Positions 1-10,845 of a stretch of 64,000 nt of DNA are shown here, in pieces; position 1 is the first letter of the stretch; every line of letters begins with the position of its first letter. Source of the DNA: Ancistrus triradiatus (taxonomy: Eukaryota > Chordata > Actinopteri > Siluriformes > Loricariidae); NCBI GenBank assembly GCA_025084515.1, contig JAJAGP010000887.1, forward strand, positions 207,567 through 271,566, written 5' to 3'. Both the position numbers and the translations under genes were made by a program. A model generated the notes under the pieces. That model was not told the origin of the DNA, did no database searches, and worked only from the letters and a program-made list of their open reading frames with translations.

Positions 1-129
1 TTTGAAAATGAAAAATATTAAAGCATTAGTTGAAGTAATTTGGATCTCAGGAAAAAATTACTCATTAAGAAATAATTATTTTAACAAAACTGCATGTCTC
101 ACGATTAGTACTGCCTCAGCACGTAATAC

Positions 130-720
130 TTTATACTTTCCTTCCTTTGCCAATTAAACCACACTTAGTCTTCTCGTATAACATTTGTCTAAGGTTGGAG
201 AACAAAGAGCAGGGAATTTGAGACCATTCCTTCTTACAGAATCTCTCCAGATCATCCAGGGTGCTAGGTCCTCTCTTGTGCACTCTCCTCTTTATCTCAC
301 AAAACAAATTTTCTATGGGGTTTAGATCAGGGGACTGAGATGGTCTTAGGCAGAAGCTTGATTTCGTGTTCAGTAAAATGTTATTCTGTAGATATGAACA
401 TTGTTCTAGAACATCCAGTAATGACCCATTTTACGTCTCTGGGCAGATCCAGACAGATGTTGATTTAAAATATCCTGGTATTTTAAGGATTCCATGATGG
501 CATATACACTAACAAGGCTCTCAGGGCGTCTGGAGGAAAATCAGCCCCCCAGCATCACACACCCTAGGCATCAGTTTGTTTGCGGTGTACATAACCTTCT
601 TTTTATGGCAAACACACATTGAGTGTTTTGCCAAAATTCTCAATTTTTGTTTCATGTGACCACAGAACACGATTCTACTCAAAGTCCCAGTAGCGTAACA
701 AAATCCAGGCACTTACATTT
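130..720 (-). pseudogene. Tc1-like transposase remnant (family A)
   Basis: Read on the minus strand, this stretch gives broken pieces of a Tc1/mariner transposase: a segment resembling the middle DDE region, then a degenerate SPDLNPIE-type motif (around 310-345) that normally carries the last catalytic acid. Stops and frameshifts are frequent, so it is dead. A second copy of the same family lies at 56605-57445 in an arpc2 intron. No clean terminal repeats were seen here, so the ends are approximate. Confidence 0.7.
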
Positions 721-1578
721 GTGGTTAGATGAGAGGAAAAGCTAGTTCCTATCAAGCCTTCCACATACTCTGTTGGTATGGAGGTGCAGTCTGATGGTAA
801 TTTTGGAGACTTAGTGACCCCAAGATTCTACTTTCTTCTGTAACTTTCCAACTGTGATCCTTGGGGCTTTTTTGACTTTTCAGTTCTTACCTTGCTCAGT
901 TACAGTCAAGCAGATTGTGTACAAATTAATGAAATTAAAGTCCATTGTTACTCAGTCGGCCATCAAAGACCACTCCAAGAGCAATTTGCGTAATAGTCTG
1001 GGTAGCAATGTCCCTTTTGGAGAACAAGAAGCCATTGTTTTCCAAAACATTGCAACAAATGATGTGGCACACAGACAATCCAGAAGGCTTGTAAAAACAG
1101 TGTGGATGGATGAGACCAAAATGGAACTTCTTAGTTTAAATGATAAGTGCTGTGTCCAGAGAAAGTAAACACCACATTCCACCATAAGAACCTTATCCCA
1201 TCTGTGAAACATGGTGGTAGTAATATCATGTTTTTTGTTTTTTTGTGATTTGTGTTTTTTGCTGTTTTGCGGCATCTAGGCCAGGACAACCACAGACAGA
1301 ACAAAGAATTCCGAATTATACAAGCAAATTCTACAGGAAAATTTCAGGCCACTGAATATCAAGAGAACATGGGTCATGCAACAACTCAACCACACAAATT
1401 GTTCTATCAAAAATGTTTAAAGAGTACTAAAAAGTTAATATTTTCTACTGTCCAAGTCAAAGAAACAAACCAACATCCCAGAGTTAAATCTGTTCTGTAC
1501 CGAGCAGTGGGCTAAAATTCCTCCAAGTCAATCTGCCAGACTGATCAACAGTTATGGAAACATGTAGTTGCAATTATA
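721..1578 (+). pseudogene. Older Tc1-like element (family B), left part
   Basis: Plus-strand fragments of a Tc1 transposase are visible, including a helix-turn-helix-like segment near 900-1010 and WMDETKMEL near 1105-1130, broken by stops. The copy continues on the far side of the younger element at 1579-3097, so the two halves were once one transposon. Bases 765-1117 recur almost unchanged at 3191-3545. Confidence 0.65.
765..1117 (+). repeat. Direct repeat, copy 1
   Basis: 353 bp matching 3191-3545. By eye the only differences are two single-base insertions in the second copy. Confidence 0.9.
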
Positions 1579-3097
1579 CAGTGGTGCTTGAAAGGTTGTA
1601 AACCCTTTAGAATTTTCTATATTTCTGCATAAATATGACCTAAAACATCATCAGATTTTCATGCAAGTCCTAAAAGTAGATAAAGAGAACCCAATTAAAC
1701 AAATGAGACAAAAATGTTATACTTGGTAATATATTTATTGAGGAAGATTATCCAATATTACATATTAGTGAGTGACAAAAGTAAGTGAACCTTTGCTTTC
1801 AGTATCTGGTGTGACCCCTCTGTGCAGCAATAACTGCAACTAAACGTTTCCTGTAACTATTGATCAGTCCTGCACACCGGATTGGAGAAATTTTAGCCCA
1901 TTCCTCTGTGCAAAACAGCTTCAGCTCTGGGATGTTGGTGGGTTTCCTCATATTAACTGCTCGCTTCAGGTCCTTCCACGACATTTCGATTGGATTAAGG
2001 TCAGGACTTTGACTTGGCCATTCCAAAACATTTTCTTAACTTTATTTGTCTTTAACCGTTCTTTGGTAAAATGACTTGTGTGCTTAGGGTCGCTGACCCA
2101 CCTTCTCTTGAGATTCAGTTCATGGTCAGATGTCCTGACATTTTCCCTTAGAATTCTCTGATATGATTCAGAATGCGCTGTTCCATCAATGACGGTAAGC
2201 CGTGCTGGCCCAGATGCAGCAAAACAGGCCCACACCATGATATTACCACCACCATGTTTCACAGATGGGATAAGGTTCATATGGTGGAATGCAGTGTTTT
2301 CCTTTCTCCAAACATAACGCTTTTCTTTTAAACCAAAAAGATCTAACATTCTTCCAATAGCCTTCTGGCTTGTTCACGTGATCTTTAGCAAACTGCAGAT
2401 GAGCAGCAATGTTCTTTTTGGCAATGGCTTTCTCCTTGCAACCCTGTCATGCACACCATTGTTGTTCAGTGTTCTTCTAATGGTGGACTCATGAACATTA
2501 ACATTAGCCAATGTGAGAGAGGCCTTCAGTTGCTTACAAGTTACCCTGGGTGATCTCTGTTGTTGATCACTCCTGGTTAGGGTAACAATGGTCTTGAATT
2601 TCCTCCATTTGTACACAGTCTGTCTGACTGTGGATTGGTTGAGTCCAAACTCTTTAGAGATGGTTTTGTAACCTTTTCCAGCCTGATGAGCATCAACAAC
2701 TCTTTCTGAGGTCCTCAGAAATCTTTTGTTCATGCCATGATACACTTCCACAAATGTGTGTTGTGAAGAGCAGACTTTAAACAGAAATTAAACAGGGTGT
2801 CCTCACACCTGATTGTCATCCCATTGATTGAAAACACCTGACTCTAATATCACCTTCAAGTTAACTGCTATACCCTAGAGGTTAACATACTTTTGCCACT
2901 CACTAATGTAATATTGGATAATTTTCCATAATTGGATAATATATAAATAACGAAGTATAACATGTTTGTCTCATTTATTTAACTGGTTTCTGTTTATCTA
3001 CTTTTAGGACTTGCATGAAATCTGATGATATTTTAAGACACATTTATGCAGAAATATAGAAAAGTCTAAAGGCTTCACAAAATTTCAAGCACCTATG
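1579..3097 (-). mobile_element. Tc1-like transposon (family B), younger copy inserted in an older one
   Basis: About 1.5 kb, bounded by inverted ends (left CAGTGGTGCTTGAAAGG; right complementary but decayed) and by TA on both sides. The transposase is on the minus strand. The N-terminal HTH region is at 2374-2751, the middle with MVWACFAASGPA at 1966-2349, and the C-terminus with WPSQSPDLNPIE at 1799-2026. The three pieces are in different frames, so the gene is broken. The flanking sequence rejoins across the TA into a family B sequence like that at 54710-54750, showing insertion into a relative. Confidence 0.85.
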
Positions 3098-3785
3098 TAG
3101 CTGCACATAGGGTGACACTAGATACTGAAAATTCACATACTTTTGCCACTCACAAATATGTAATATTAGATCATTTTCCACAATAAATAAATACTCTGTT
3201 GGTATGGAGGTGCAGTCTGATGGTAATTTTGGAGACTTAGTGACCCCAAGATTCTACTTTCTTCTGTAACTTTCCAACTGTGATCCTTGGGGCTTTTTTG
3301 ACTTTTCAGTTCTTACCTTGCTCAGTTCACAGTCAAGCAGATTGTGTACAAATTAATGAAATTAAAGTCCATTGTTACTCAGTCGGCCAATCAAAGACCA
3401 CTCCAAGAGCAATTTGCGTAATAGTCTGGGTAGCAATGTCCCTTTTGGAGAACAAGAAGCCATTGTTTTCCAAAACATTGCAACAAATGATGTGGCACAC
3501 AGACAATCCAGAAGGCTTGTAAAAACAGTGTGGATGGATGAGACCTGAAAATTCAGGTGATACTGAAAATTCACATACTTTTGCCACTCACAAATATGTA
3601 ATATTAGATCATTTTCCACAATAAATAAATAACCATTTATAATATTTTAATCTAATTTATTCAGTTGGGTTCTCTCTACCTACTTTTAGAACTTGTGTGA
3701 ACATCTGATGATTTTAGATCATATTTACGCAAAAAAATAGAAAATTCAAAAGGGTACAGAAACCTTCAAGCAGCACTTGTATGTA
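3098..3785 (+). pseudogene. Older Tc1-like element (family B), right part with internal duplication
   Basis: This is the right end of the element split by the insertion at 1579-3097, closing near 3780 with a degenerate TTCAAGCAGCACTTG terminus. It contains a 72-bp block (3121-3192) repeated exactly at 3559-3630. Between the two lies a near-identical copy of 765-1117. Confidence 0.65.
3191..3545 (+). repeat. Direct repeat, copy 2 (templated insertion)
   Basis: 355-bp copy of 765-1117, sitting between two identical 72-bp blocks (3121-3192 and 3559-3630). A 13-bp junction sequence follows it. Confidence 0.9.
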
Positions 3786-4189
3786 CAAAATAACTGACCG
3801 AAGATAATTATTGTTAGCATGTGACCATTGTTGTAAGTTACTGCTGGCAGTTATTTAAGTCTTTTTTTTTTTGGTTAAAAATGCCTTCTCATAGTTACAG
3901 GTATATTCATTCATTCATTTATTTTCATACTTACTCCATCAGCATCCAAAGTGCACCTACTACCTCATCAGAGCAATAGGGCACAGTGTTAGAAACCCTA
4001 CAGTGACCTATATGATGGAACACAGACTCACATTCATTTAATGCCCATTAACAGAAACTAAATCTGTTAATTATCAACAAACTTCCATGTCCACAAGTAT
4101 GAGCCTAGTAAAAGATAACCAGTAAGTACTACCACAAAAAAAAAAAAAAGCAAAGCAGCACACAGGTGGAAAATAGAGGACCGGCTCAG

Positions 4190-5885
4190 AAATAAGAATA
4201 TCAGACAGGTGTGGCAGGGTGTCAAGCACATCACCAACTATAGATCTAGCAATCTATCATGCATGGAGGGAGATGCTTCTCTGGCAGAGGATCTGAACAT
4301 CTTTTTTGCACGCTTTGAGGGGACACCAACGAAAGCTCCATCACAGCTGCCGGTTTACAGCAGTCCCGCTCTCATAGTAGAGGAGTATGAGGTGAGGAAG
4401 GTAATGAGGAAGGTGAACCCAAGGAAGGGTGCGGGACCTGACGGTGTGGCGGGACGGGTGCTTAAAGACTGTGCTGATCAACTGGCTGGAATCTTTACAA
4501 AGATTTTTAACCAGTCCCTGTCTCAGGCCACTGTCCCTCCCTGCTTAAAGTCCTCTACCATTGTGCCGTTGCCGAAAAAAAACAACATCGACACACTGAA
4601 TGACTACCGACCAGTGGCATTTACACCTGCCATCATGAAGTGCTTTGAGAAACTGGTGCGGAGTCACATTCTGGCCTGCCTGCCTGCTGAGCTGGATCCT
4701 CTCCAATTGGCTATAAAGCAAAGAGGTCAACGAAGGATTCTGTATTTACAGCACTCCACGCCACCTTGACCCACTTGGAGCAGCAGGGGACTTATGTTAG
4801 AATGCTATTTGTGGATTTCAGTTCGGTGTTTAATACCATCCTCCCCCAACATCTTGTTTCTAAGCTGGTGAACCTTGGGGTCCCACCACCCACCTGTAGA
4901 TTTCTTAATGGGCCGCTCCCAGAGGGTTAAATTGGGCACCTACACCTCTACTGCTCTTAGCATGAGAACCGACTCGCCACAGGGTTGCGTGCTCAGCCCA
5001 CTTCTCTATACTCTCTACACGCACGACTGTGTCTCCACCCATCTTAGCAATAAGATCATAAAGTTTGCAGATGATACGATCGTAGTTGGTCTCATCATGG
5101 GCGATAAGGAGGAACTGGAGTACAGGGACGAGGTGGAGCGGCTGCTGGAGTGGTGCGAAGTCAATAACCTGCTCCTCAACATCACCAAAACAAAGGAGCT
5201 GGTGATTGACTTCAGGAAAAACAAAACAGATATCCAGCCACTCACCATCAGGGGGACCTGTGTGGAGAGGGTTCCAGTGTTCTTCTTCCAGGTTTCTTGG
5301 CATGGAGTTGGAGGACAACCTATCTTGGAGCACCAACACCAAAGAGATGCTGAAGAAGGCACAACAGAGACTGTTTTTTCTGAGAATTCTCAAGAAGAAC
5401 TGTCTCCCCCATGAACGGTTACTGGCTTTCTATCACTGCTCCATCGAGAGTGTGCTCACATACAGTTTGTGTGTATGGTACGACAGCAACACAGCCTTGG
5501 ACAAGTAGGTGCTCCACAGAGTTGTCAGAGCAGCAGAGAGAATAATAGGCTGCACCCTCCCCACCTTGGAACAGATTTACACCGACAGATGACATAAGAA
5601 AGCTATGGACGTTTTAAACGACTCTTCACACCCCGGTCATTCTCTTTTTCAGCTCTTGCCATCAGGTAAGAGATACAGAGTGATGAAAACCAGGACAAAC
5701 TGCCTAAAAAACAGTTTATATCCTAAAGCAATCATGGCTCTGAATTCAAGAGTGTAATAACCTTGCTTCTTGTACATACACCCCCCACCCCCAAACTTGA
5801 CTGAGTCAAGAACAATTTCTAATTTCGTTGTAATCTGTAAAGGTGACAATGACGATCAAGTCCTTACCCTTACCCTTACAAAATA
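4190..5885 (+). pseudogene. Non-LTR retrotransposon (Rex1/CR1-like LINE), 5'-truncated, reverse transcriptase region
   Basis: Two plus-strand frames make up a reverse transcriptase of the jockey superfamily. 4209-4769 carries the fingers region (GAGPDGVAGRVLKDC, then NDYRPVAFTPAIMKCFEKLV). 4875-5414 carries SPQGCVLSPLL and the catalytic FADD (about 5063-5075). A third frame (5206-5508) continues with the thumb region. A frameshift between about 4735 and 4880 and further breaks make it inactive. The 3' end near 5880 runs into a short repeated tail. The clade name is from memory of similar fish elements and is tentative. Confidence 0.85.
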
Positions 5886-6600
5886 TGTGATTTTGGCAAT
5901 CCAGACGCTCAGACTGTGTGGACACAATGCCATCTGGCTTAAGTGTCATAAATTACAGTTTGGCTGTGTAGCCTGTTCTAATGTGGATACACTCCCTACC
6001 ATGCCCAGACAGCAGAAGGAGGGGTCAAAGTGGGATGTACAGAAGAACAGAAGGCAAGGCAGAGATAAAAAAAAAAAGGGAGTGGGGGTGAAATCAGGGG
6101 AAAGCCAGTCATAAAAATCTTCTGTGATATAGTTAAGGGGAGGGTGTTAACAGTTTACCATGTGCCTGCTCAGTTGAACACATGTTCCGCAATCATGTGC
6201 ATGATGATCATAACGTGATTTTCACACAAAATTATGAAAAGTGGTTTAATACAGATCTACATCGGTGTTTTCTGTAGAAATTGGGTGTTGAAATACTCTT
6301 TAAGCTTTAGATACATTATTACATTTTGCACATCTAGAAAATGCATTGCTTCTTGACTACAAAACCTATGCGCAACAGTTTTGTGAAAAATCTAATGCAA
6401 TACACTAAATTAACGATTTCTACTAAAAATACAAGAGGATTCACGAAATGGCCTCTTGAGGTTGTCTGCGATTAAATAAACACTAGATGAACGTGCCTTC
6501 TGCTTAGACACCACATCGCAAAGCACGACCCTTGAGCGTTGTGTTTGAATGCATGCTGTGTAGCTCACATGCTTGTGTTTAACGGAACACAGCTATGATA
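5886..6600. other. Spacer, nothing recognised
   Basis: AT-rich sequence with a purine-rich run near 6060-6090. I see no coding, RNA or repeat signature. Confidence 0.5.
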
Positions 6601-7285
6601 AGCAATAGGTGCCGGTGTATGCTGGCGCGAGCCACTCTACCTCATTCACAAAAATGGTCGCCGCCCGCCCATCCTCGTTCAACCGCTATCATTGGTCATT
6701 AGCGCCTATAACCACATCATTGCATAACGCTAGTAAAAGGCAAGACCGTAAACCGGTTGCTCCATTATTGTTTCTCGGTCCGTTTTGCTTTCTACACGCT
6801 GCTTTCGCTGCGACATTTCACTCTAAACAAACAAAATCACACCGTGTCATTCATGGAGAGGGTGAATGCGAAAAAAGAAGCGCGCTCGTTTTCTATTCGA
6901 TGATAACACCCTGTCATTCATGCATTAAAAAGTTGTGCACGATTTCCTAATTGTGTGAGAAAAAGCTGTACACGGCGGTCACTGTTTTGGTTTACACCTC
7001 AAGTCGCGGTCTTTATCCAGGCTGCTGCTGTGATATGCGCATTTCATTCTGCATACAACCCCGAACCGAACAGGAATTCAGTAACGCAGCCACAAACCCA
7101 CCTGCACGCCCGATTATTCGGAGAGAAAACAAAAACAGGGTCGATTTAAGCCTCCCGTGCAACGCTGCGGCGACACAATCGTCTGCTGTCAGATTCCGCC
7201 ATACTGGATTTTTGATTAAGGAATCACGTGTGGCGAGTCTGCACTGTATGTACTGAAGAGGCGGGTTATAACAAACCACAGCACT
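6600..7285. promoter_or_regulatory. CpG-rich block, candidate orphan promoter
   Basis: CpG density rises sharply against the AT-rich flanks. The block holds an inverted CCAAT box (ATTGGTC near 6692), a CACGTG E-box near 7227, and YY1-like ATGGCGG/ATGGTCGCC contexts on both strands (plus strand near 6653, minus strand ATG at 7202 opening an 18-codon frame that stops at 7146). Such features are typical of a vertebrate housekeeping promoter. No gene body that it could drive is recognisable on either side. An unrecognised repeat is the alternative. Confidence 0.35.
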
Positions 7286-7825
7286 GCCGTGCTGGAGTAT
7301 ACATTACAGTACTGACACCCAACACGCAGGGCAAATGTGCGCCAGATTACAGTTTAGTGCAAGGCTAGCACATTGTGTGCGCACGTGCCCTGCCACTGAC
7401 CCCTGTTCACTGCTAGTTCCCTTCTTGTGCTCCATGCTGCCGGATAGGCCCCAACTCTTTTGAGAATCTGAACTGAATTACGCAGGTATGAAAATGAATT
7501 AATAAATGATCAAAGCTAGACTTTTGGTTGGTGCAGCAGTCTAAGGGCGTACTCACACAAGGCAATGAAGAAACCTTTGCTCTGTGATGGACCAACATCA
7601 TGTTCAGGGCATGCATATGCCTGCAGCCTGTATTCTGCAGGGATAGGCACCCAACCATGCATAGGAAAAGCAGGGATAAGTCTTTAAAAAACCACAGAAT
7701 AGAACATAGAATTACTATTAATGTTCTAATCAGGGCAAACACCCAGGTAAGCCCACATTTCAATTGGCTGCTTATGTGTCAAGCTACATAGAGATGACCC
7801 AATATAACAAATGAGACAAAATATT
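7286..7825. other. Spacer, nothing recognised
   Basis: Mixed composition. Short open frames on both strands have no recognisable protein similarity. Confidence 0.45.
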
Positions 7826-7827
7826 AT

Positions 7828-7908
7828 ACTATACTATATTATACTATATTACTATACTATACTATACTATACTATACTATACTATACTATACTATACTAT
7901 ACTACAGT
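7828..7908. repeat. Pentanucleotide microsatellite (ACTAT)n
   Basis: About 80 bp of tandem ACTAT units, slightly interrupted in the first third, directly before a Tc1 end. Confidence 0.95.
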
Positions 7909-7935
7909 ATACATATTTATGTATGTAATGAATTA

Positions 7936-8825
7936 CAGTGGGGCAAAAATGGAATTAAGTCAGCCACAGATTGTGCAAGTTCGCCTACTTAGAAAGATGA
8001 GAGTGGTCTAGAATTTCTGGAGGTCTGAAATACACTTCAACTACGAGAGATAAAATGAGAAAACAAATCCAGGAAATAACATTTTTAAAGAATTGAATTG
8101 TAAATCATGGTGGAAAATAAGTAGTTGGTCACCCACAAACAAGCAAGATTTCTGGCTCTCACAGACCTTTAACTTATTCTTTTAGGAGCTCTTCTGTCCT
8201 CCACTCGTTACCTGTATTAATGGCACCTGTTTGACCTGGTTATCTGTATAATTGAAACCTGTCCACAGCCTCAAACAGTCAGACTCCAAACTCAACAATG
8301 GCCAAGACCAAAGAGCTGTCGATGGACACCAGGAAGAAAGTTGTAGACCTGCACCAACCTGGGAAGAATGAATCTACAATAGGCAAGCAGGTTGGTGTGA
8401 ATAAATCAACTGTGGGAGCAATTGTAAGACATACAAGACCATTGATAATCTCCCTTGATCTGGGGCTTCACACAAGATCTCATCCAGTGGGGTCAAAATG
8501 ATCATGAGAACGGTGAGCAAAAATCCCAGAACTACACGGAGGGACCTGATGAATGACCTGCAGAGAGCTGGGACCAAAGTAACAAAGGCTACCATCAGTA
8601 ACACACTAAGCCGAGAAGGACTCAGATCTTGCAGGCCCAGGCGTGATCCCAAACACATCGCTCAGGCATCGAAGGAGTGGCTCCATAAAAAGCATTTCAA
8701 GGTCCTAGAGTGGCCTAGCCAGTTTCCAGATCTCAACCCCATAGAAAATTTGTAGAGGGAGTTGAAAGTCCATGTTGCCCAGCAACACTAACAAATTGCA
8801 AACATTTCAGAACTAATTAGTATTT
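7936..8825 (+). pseudogene. Tc1-like transposon (family C), internally deleted and 3'-truncated
   Basis: The left end CAGTGGGGCAAAAATG follows a TA. A transposase start at 8298 gives MAKTKELSMDTRKKVVDLHQ, the HTH domain, followed by ...NKSTVGAIVRH. A second frame (8498-8755) jumps to the WPSQFPDLNPIENL motif with the catalytic centre missing, so the middle of the gene is deleted. Full-length relatives are at 28790-30942 and 60891-62442. Confidence 0.85.
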
Positions 8826-9380
8826 GGTATGTTCTCCCTTTGCTGTGATGGAGGGACCTGACAACAGGGTGATGGACATGTAATGCTCATCATTGCACAA
8901 ATTCAGGAATGACTGGTTCAAACCAACAGAATGGTTACTGTGAGATAAGTCACAGAAAGTTTGCACAGAATGCTTTTTAAGTGAGGAATATGCAACAATG
9001 CATAGTGCATCTCACCTTGCTGAGTATGTGGCTGCATAACCACAAACCAGTCAATGATATCCAAGCTAAGTCCCTGTCCACTGTCAAAACTGCCTACAAT
9101 GGCCACGCAAGCAAAATAACTGGAGTTTGGAGTAATAAAAGAAGGTCGTTTGGTCCAATGAGATCTAACTTCTTGTACAAAATGAGGGCGGCTGGGTGTG
9201 TTTTCACTGTTTATGTGGGAAAGCGGTTGCACTGTGGGAACATTATACGATGGAGTGCAATACTCTTGGCAATATTTTGCGGTGAAACCCTTTTCTCCAG
9301 GCATTTATGTTATAATGTTTTGACTCATCAGTGTATTACACTCCCTAAAAGATGCTGAGAAATTGGTTCAAGCTTTTTAA
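8826..9380. other. Spacer, possibly decayed DNA transposon
   Basis: The plus frame 8981-9358 faintly resembles the central part of a Tc1-type transposase, but I see no clear catalytic motif or ends. Confidence 0.25.
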
Positions 9381-9445
9381 TCTCAAGGTTGGTTTATTGT
9401 AACTGGATGCTCTAGTAGATCTTTAATCAAACCAGCTAGAGTTAT
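9381..9445 (+). repeat. Short L2-like LINE fragment
   Basis: The sequence around CTCAAGGTTGGTTTATTG resembles 41140-41195 of the L2-like element at 39520-42545. It is an isolated fragment. Confidence 0.5.
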
Positions 9446-9608
9446 GCCTGTTATTGCTTTGCAAAACAGTCATCATTACAGTTTCCTCATTTTTGAATGA
9501 TATTTTCTCCATGAAAACAGATTTTTTTTTTAATTACAACTCCAAAACAGAAAAAGTTGCGAGAGTATGGAAAATTTAAAAAATCACAGTATTTCTTACA
9601 TTTACTTT

Positions 9609-9761
9609 GACTATTCTGCTATGAATTATGGACCAGAAGGTTCAGGGTTCAAATCCCACCTCCACCAAGCTGCCACTGTTGGGTCCTTGAGCAAGGCCCT
9701 TAGCCTACAATTGCTTGGATTGCAAGATGTCTGCTAAATGGCATAAATGTCAATATAAATT
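9609..9761 (+). mobile_element. tRNA-derived SINE (V-SINE-like) inserted in the family D left arm
   Basis: It contains a B-box-like GGTTCAGGGTTCAAATCCC and the conserved fish SINE body AAGCTGCCACTGTTGGGTCC, then a CTGCTAAATGGC tail motif. The family D arm resumes immediately after it at TGATTTCATTGCAGAC. Confidence 0.7.
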
Positions 9762-9794
9762 GATTTCATTGCAGACAGTGTGAATACAAGGTAT

Positions 9795-10440
9795 ACTGAT
9801 TGGCAAAAAAAAAAACACACCCAGATAGAATATTTTTCAGAGTCTACCTTTGGGTAGTGTACCTCTTAGTGAGAGATCGTTGAGTGCTAGACATGCCTCT
9901 ATGACACACTCGAAGACATTTTGCCCAGTTGACAGACTTTGAGAGGGGGCACATCATTGGACTGAGATTAACAGAATGGTCATTTTGACAAATTGCTCGC
10001 AATCTAGGTCGTTCTGAAAAAGTTGTTGGGAGGTGTTGAGAGCAGTGGTTCCGTGAAGGCACACACATGGTGAACAGGCTCCGGATCACCCAGACAGACC
10101 ACCAGCAGAGAGGATCATTTGATCATTTGGACCATTTCTAGGTGCTTAGAAGAAGATTTGTTGACATGGTGTCCATTACATTTCCTGATATTGACAGCCA
10201 GCCACCATCAACTTCATTTGCAGTGACGTCATGAAGAAGAAACCCGGACTGCTGTGGACTGGAACCATATCATCCTTAACGACGCATGCAGGTTCTGTTT
10301 AGGATCCGACGAAGGTCAGGTTTGAGTATGAAGGCCTCATGGTTAGCGCTTCAATCCTGCCAATGCTGTGGAGCGACACACTGCCCCAACTGCTGGTGAC
10401 ATGGATAAAGTGTAATTTGGTCCAACAATTCCTTCTTGGT
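9795..10440 (+). pseudogene. Tc1-like transposase remnant (family E)
   Basis: The plus strand encodes RGHIIGLRLTEW followed by QIARNLGRSEKVVGR, a Tc1-type HTH domain, near 9950-10035. Later fragments near 10210-10420 are out of frame. No intact gene remains. Confidence 0.65.
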
Positions 10441-10468
10441 GCGTTATTTTTTTTGGTCAATTAATGTA

Positions 10469-10671
10469 CAGTGGGGTAAAAAAGTATTTAGTCAGTCACT
10501 GATTGTGCAAGTTCTCCGACTTAGAAAGATGAGAGAGGTCTGTAATTTTCATCATAGGTACACTTCAACTATGAGAGACAAAATGAGAAAAAAAAAATCC
10601 AGGAAATCACATTGTAGGATTTTTAAAGACTTGAATTGTAAATTAAGGTGGAAAATAAGTATTTGGTCAAT
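10469..10671 (+). mobile_element. Tc1 family C end fragment
   Basis: Starts CAGTGGGGTAAAAAAGTATT after TA and matches the first 200 bp of the family C elements at 28790 and 60891. It stops at TTGGTCAA before the AT repeat. Confidence 0.85.
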
Positions 10672-10673
10672 AA

Positions 10674-10681
10674 ATATATAC

Positions 10682-10732
<51 letters not shown>
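10674..10732. repeat. (TA)n microsatellite
   Basis: About 58 bp of near-pure alternating T and A. Confidence 0.95.
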
Positions 10733-10734
<2 letters not shown>

Positions 10735-10845
10735 GGTCATGTTATCTGCAATGAAATGAAGGTCAAAGTAAATGTAAGAGACAGTGCATTTTTTTAATTT
10801 CCGTTTTCTGTAGTCACAACTTTTTCTGATTTGGGGTTGTATAAC

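Larger units (their letters stand above)
9537..10839. mobile_element. Tc1-like element (family D) with other repeats nested inside
   Basis: Long imperfect inverted ends are visible. The left end reads CAACTCCAAAACAGAAAAAG, and the right end (10737-10839) is its complement; both continue through TTACATTTACTTTGAC. TA flanks the right end (10840-10841) and the left end (9535-9536). Inside are a tRNA-type SINE (9609-9761), a second Tc1 type (9795-10440), a family C end fragment (10469-10671) and an AT microsatellite. Confidence 0.65.

Noticed and set aside
854..1275. Overlapping open frames on both strands as possible genes
   Set aside because: The plus frame is a broken Tc1 transposase and the minus frame is its shadow.
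9609..9761. A true tRNA gene
   Set aside because: A B-box-like sequence is present but the body matches a SINE and no cloverleaf with an anticodon arm can be drawn.
10436..10759. Small membrane-like protein rich in Ile and Tyr
   Set aside because: The pattern is the translation of an AT microsatellite joined to a Tc1 end.
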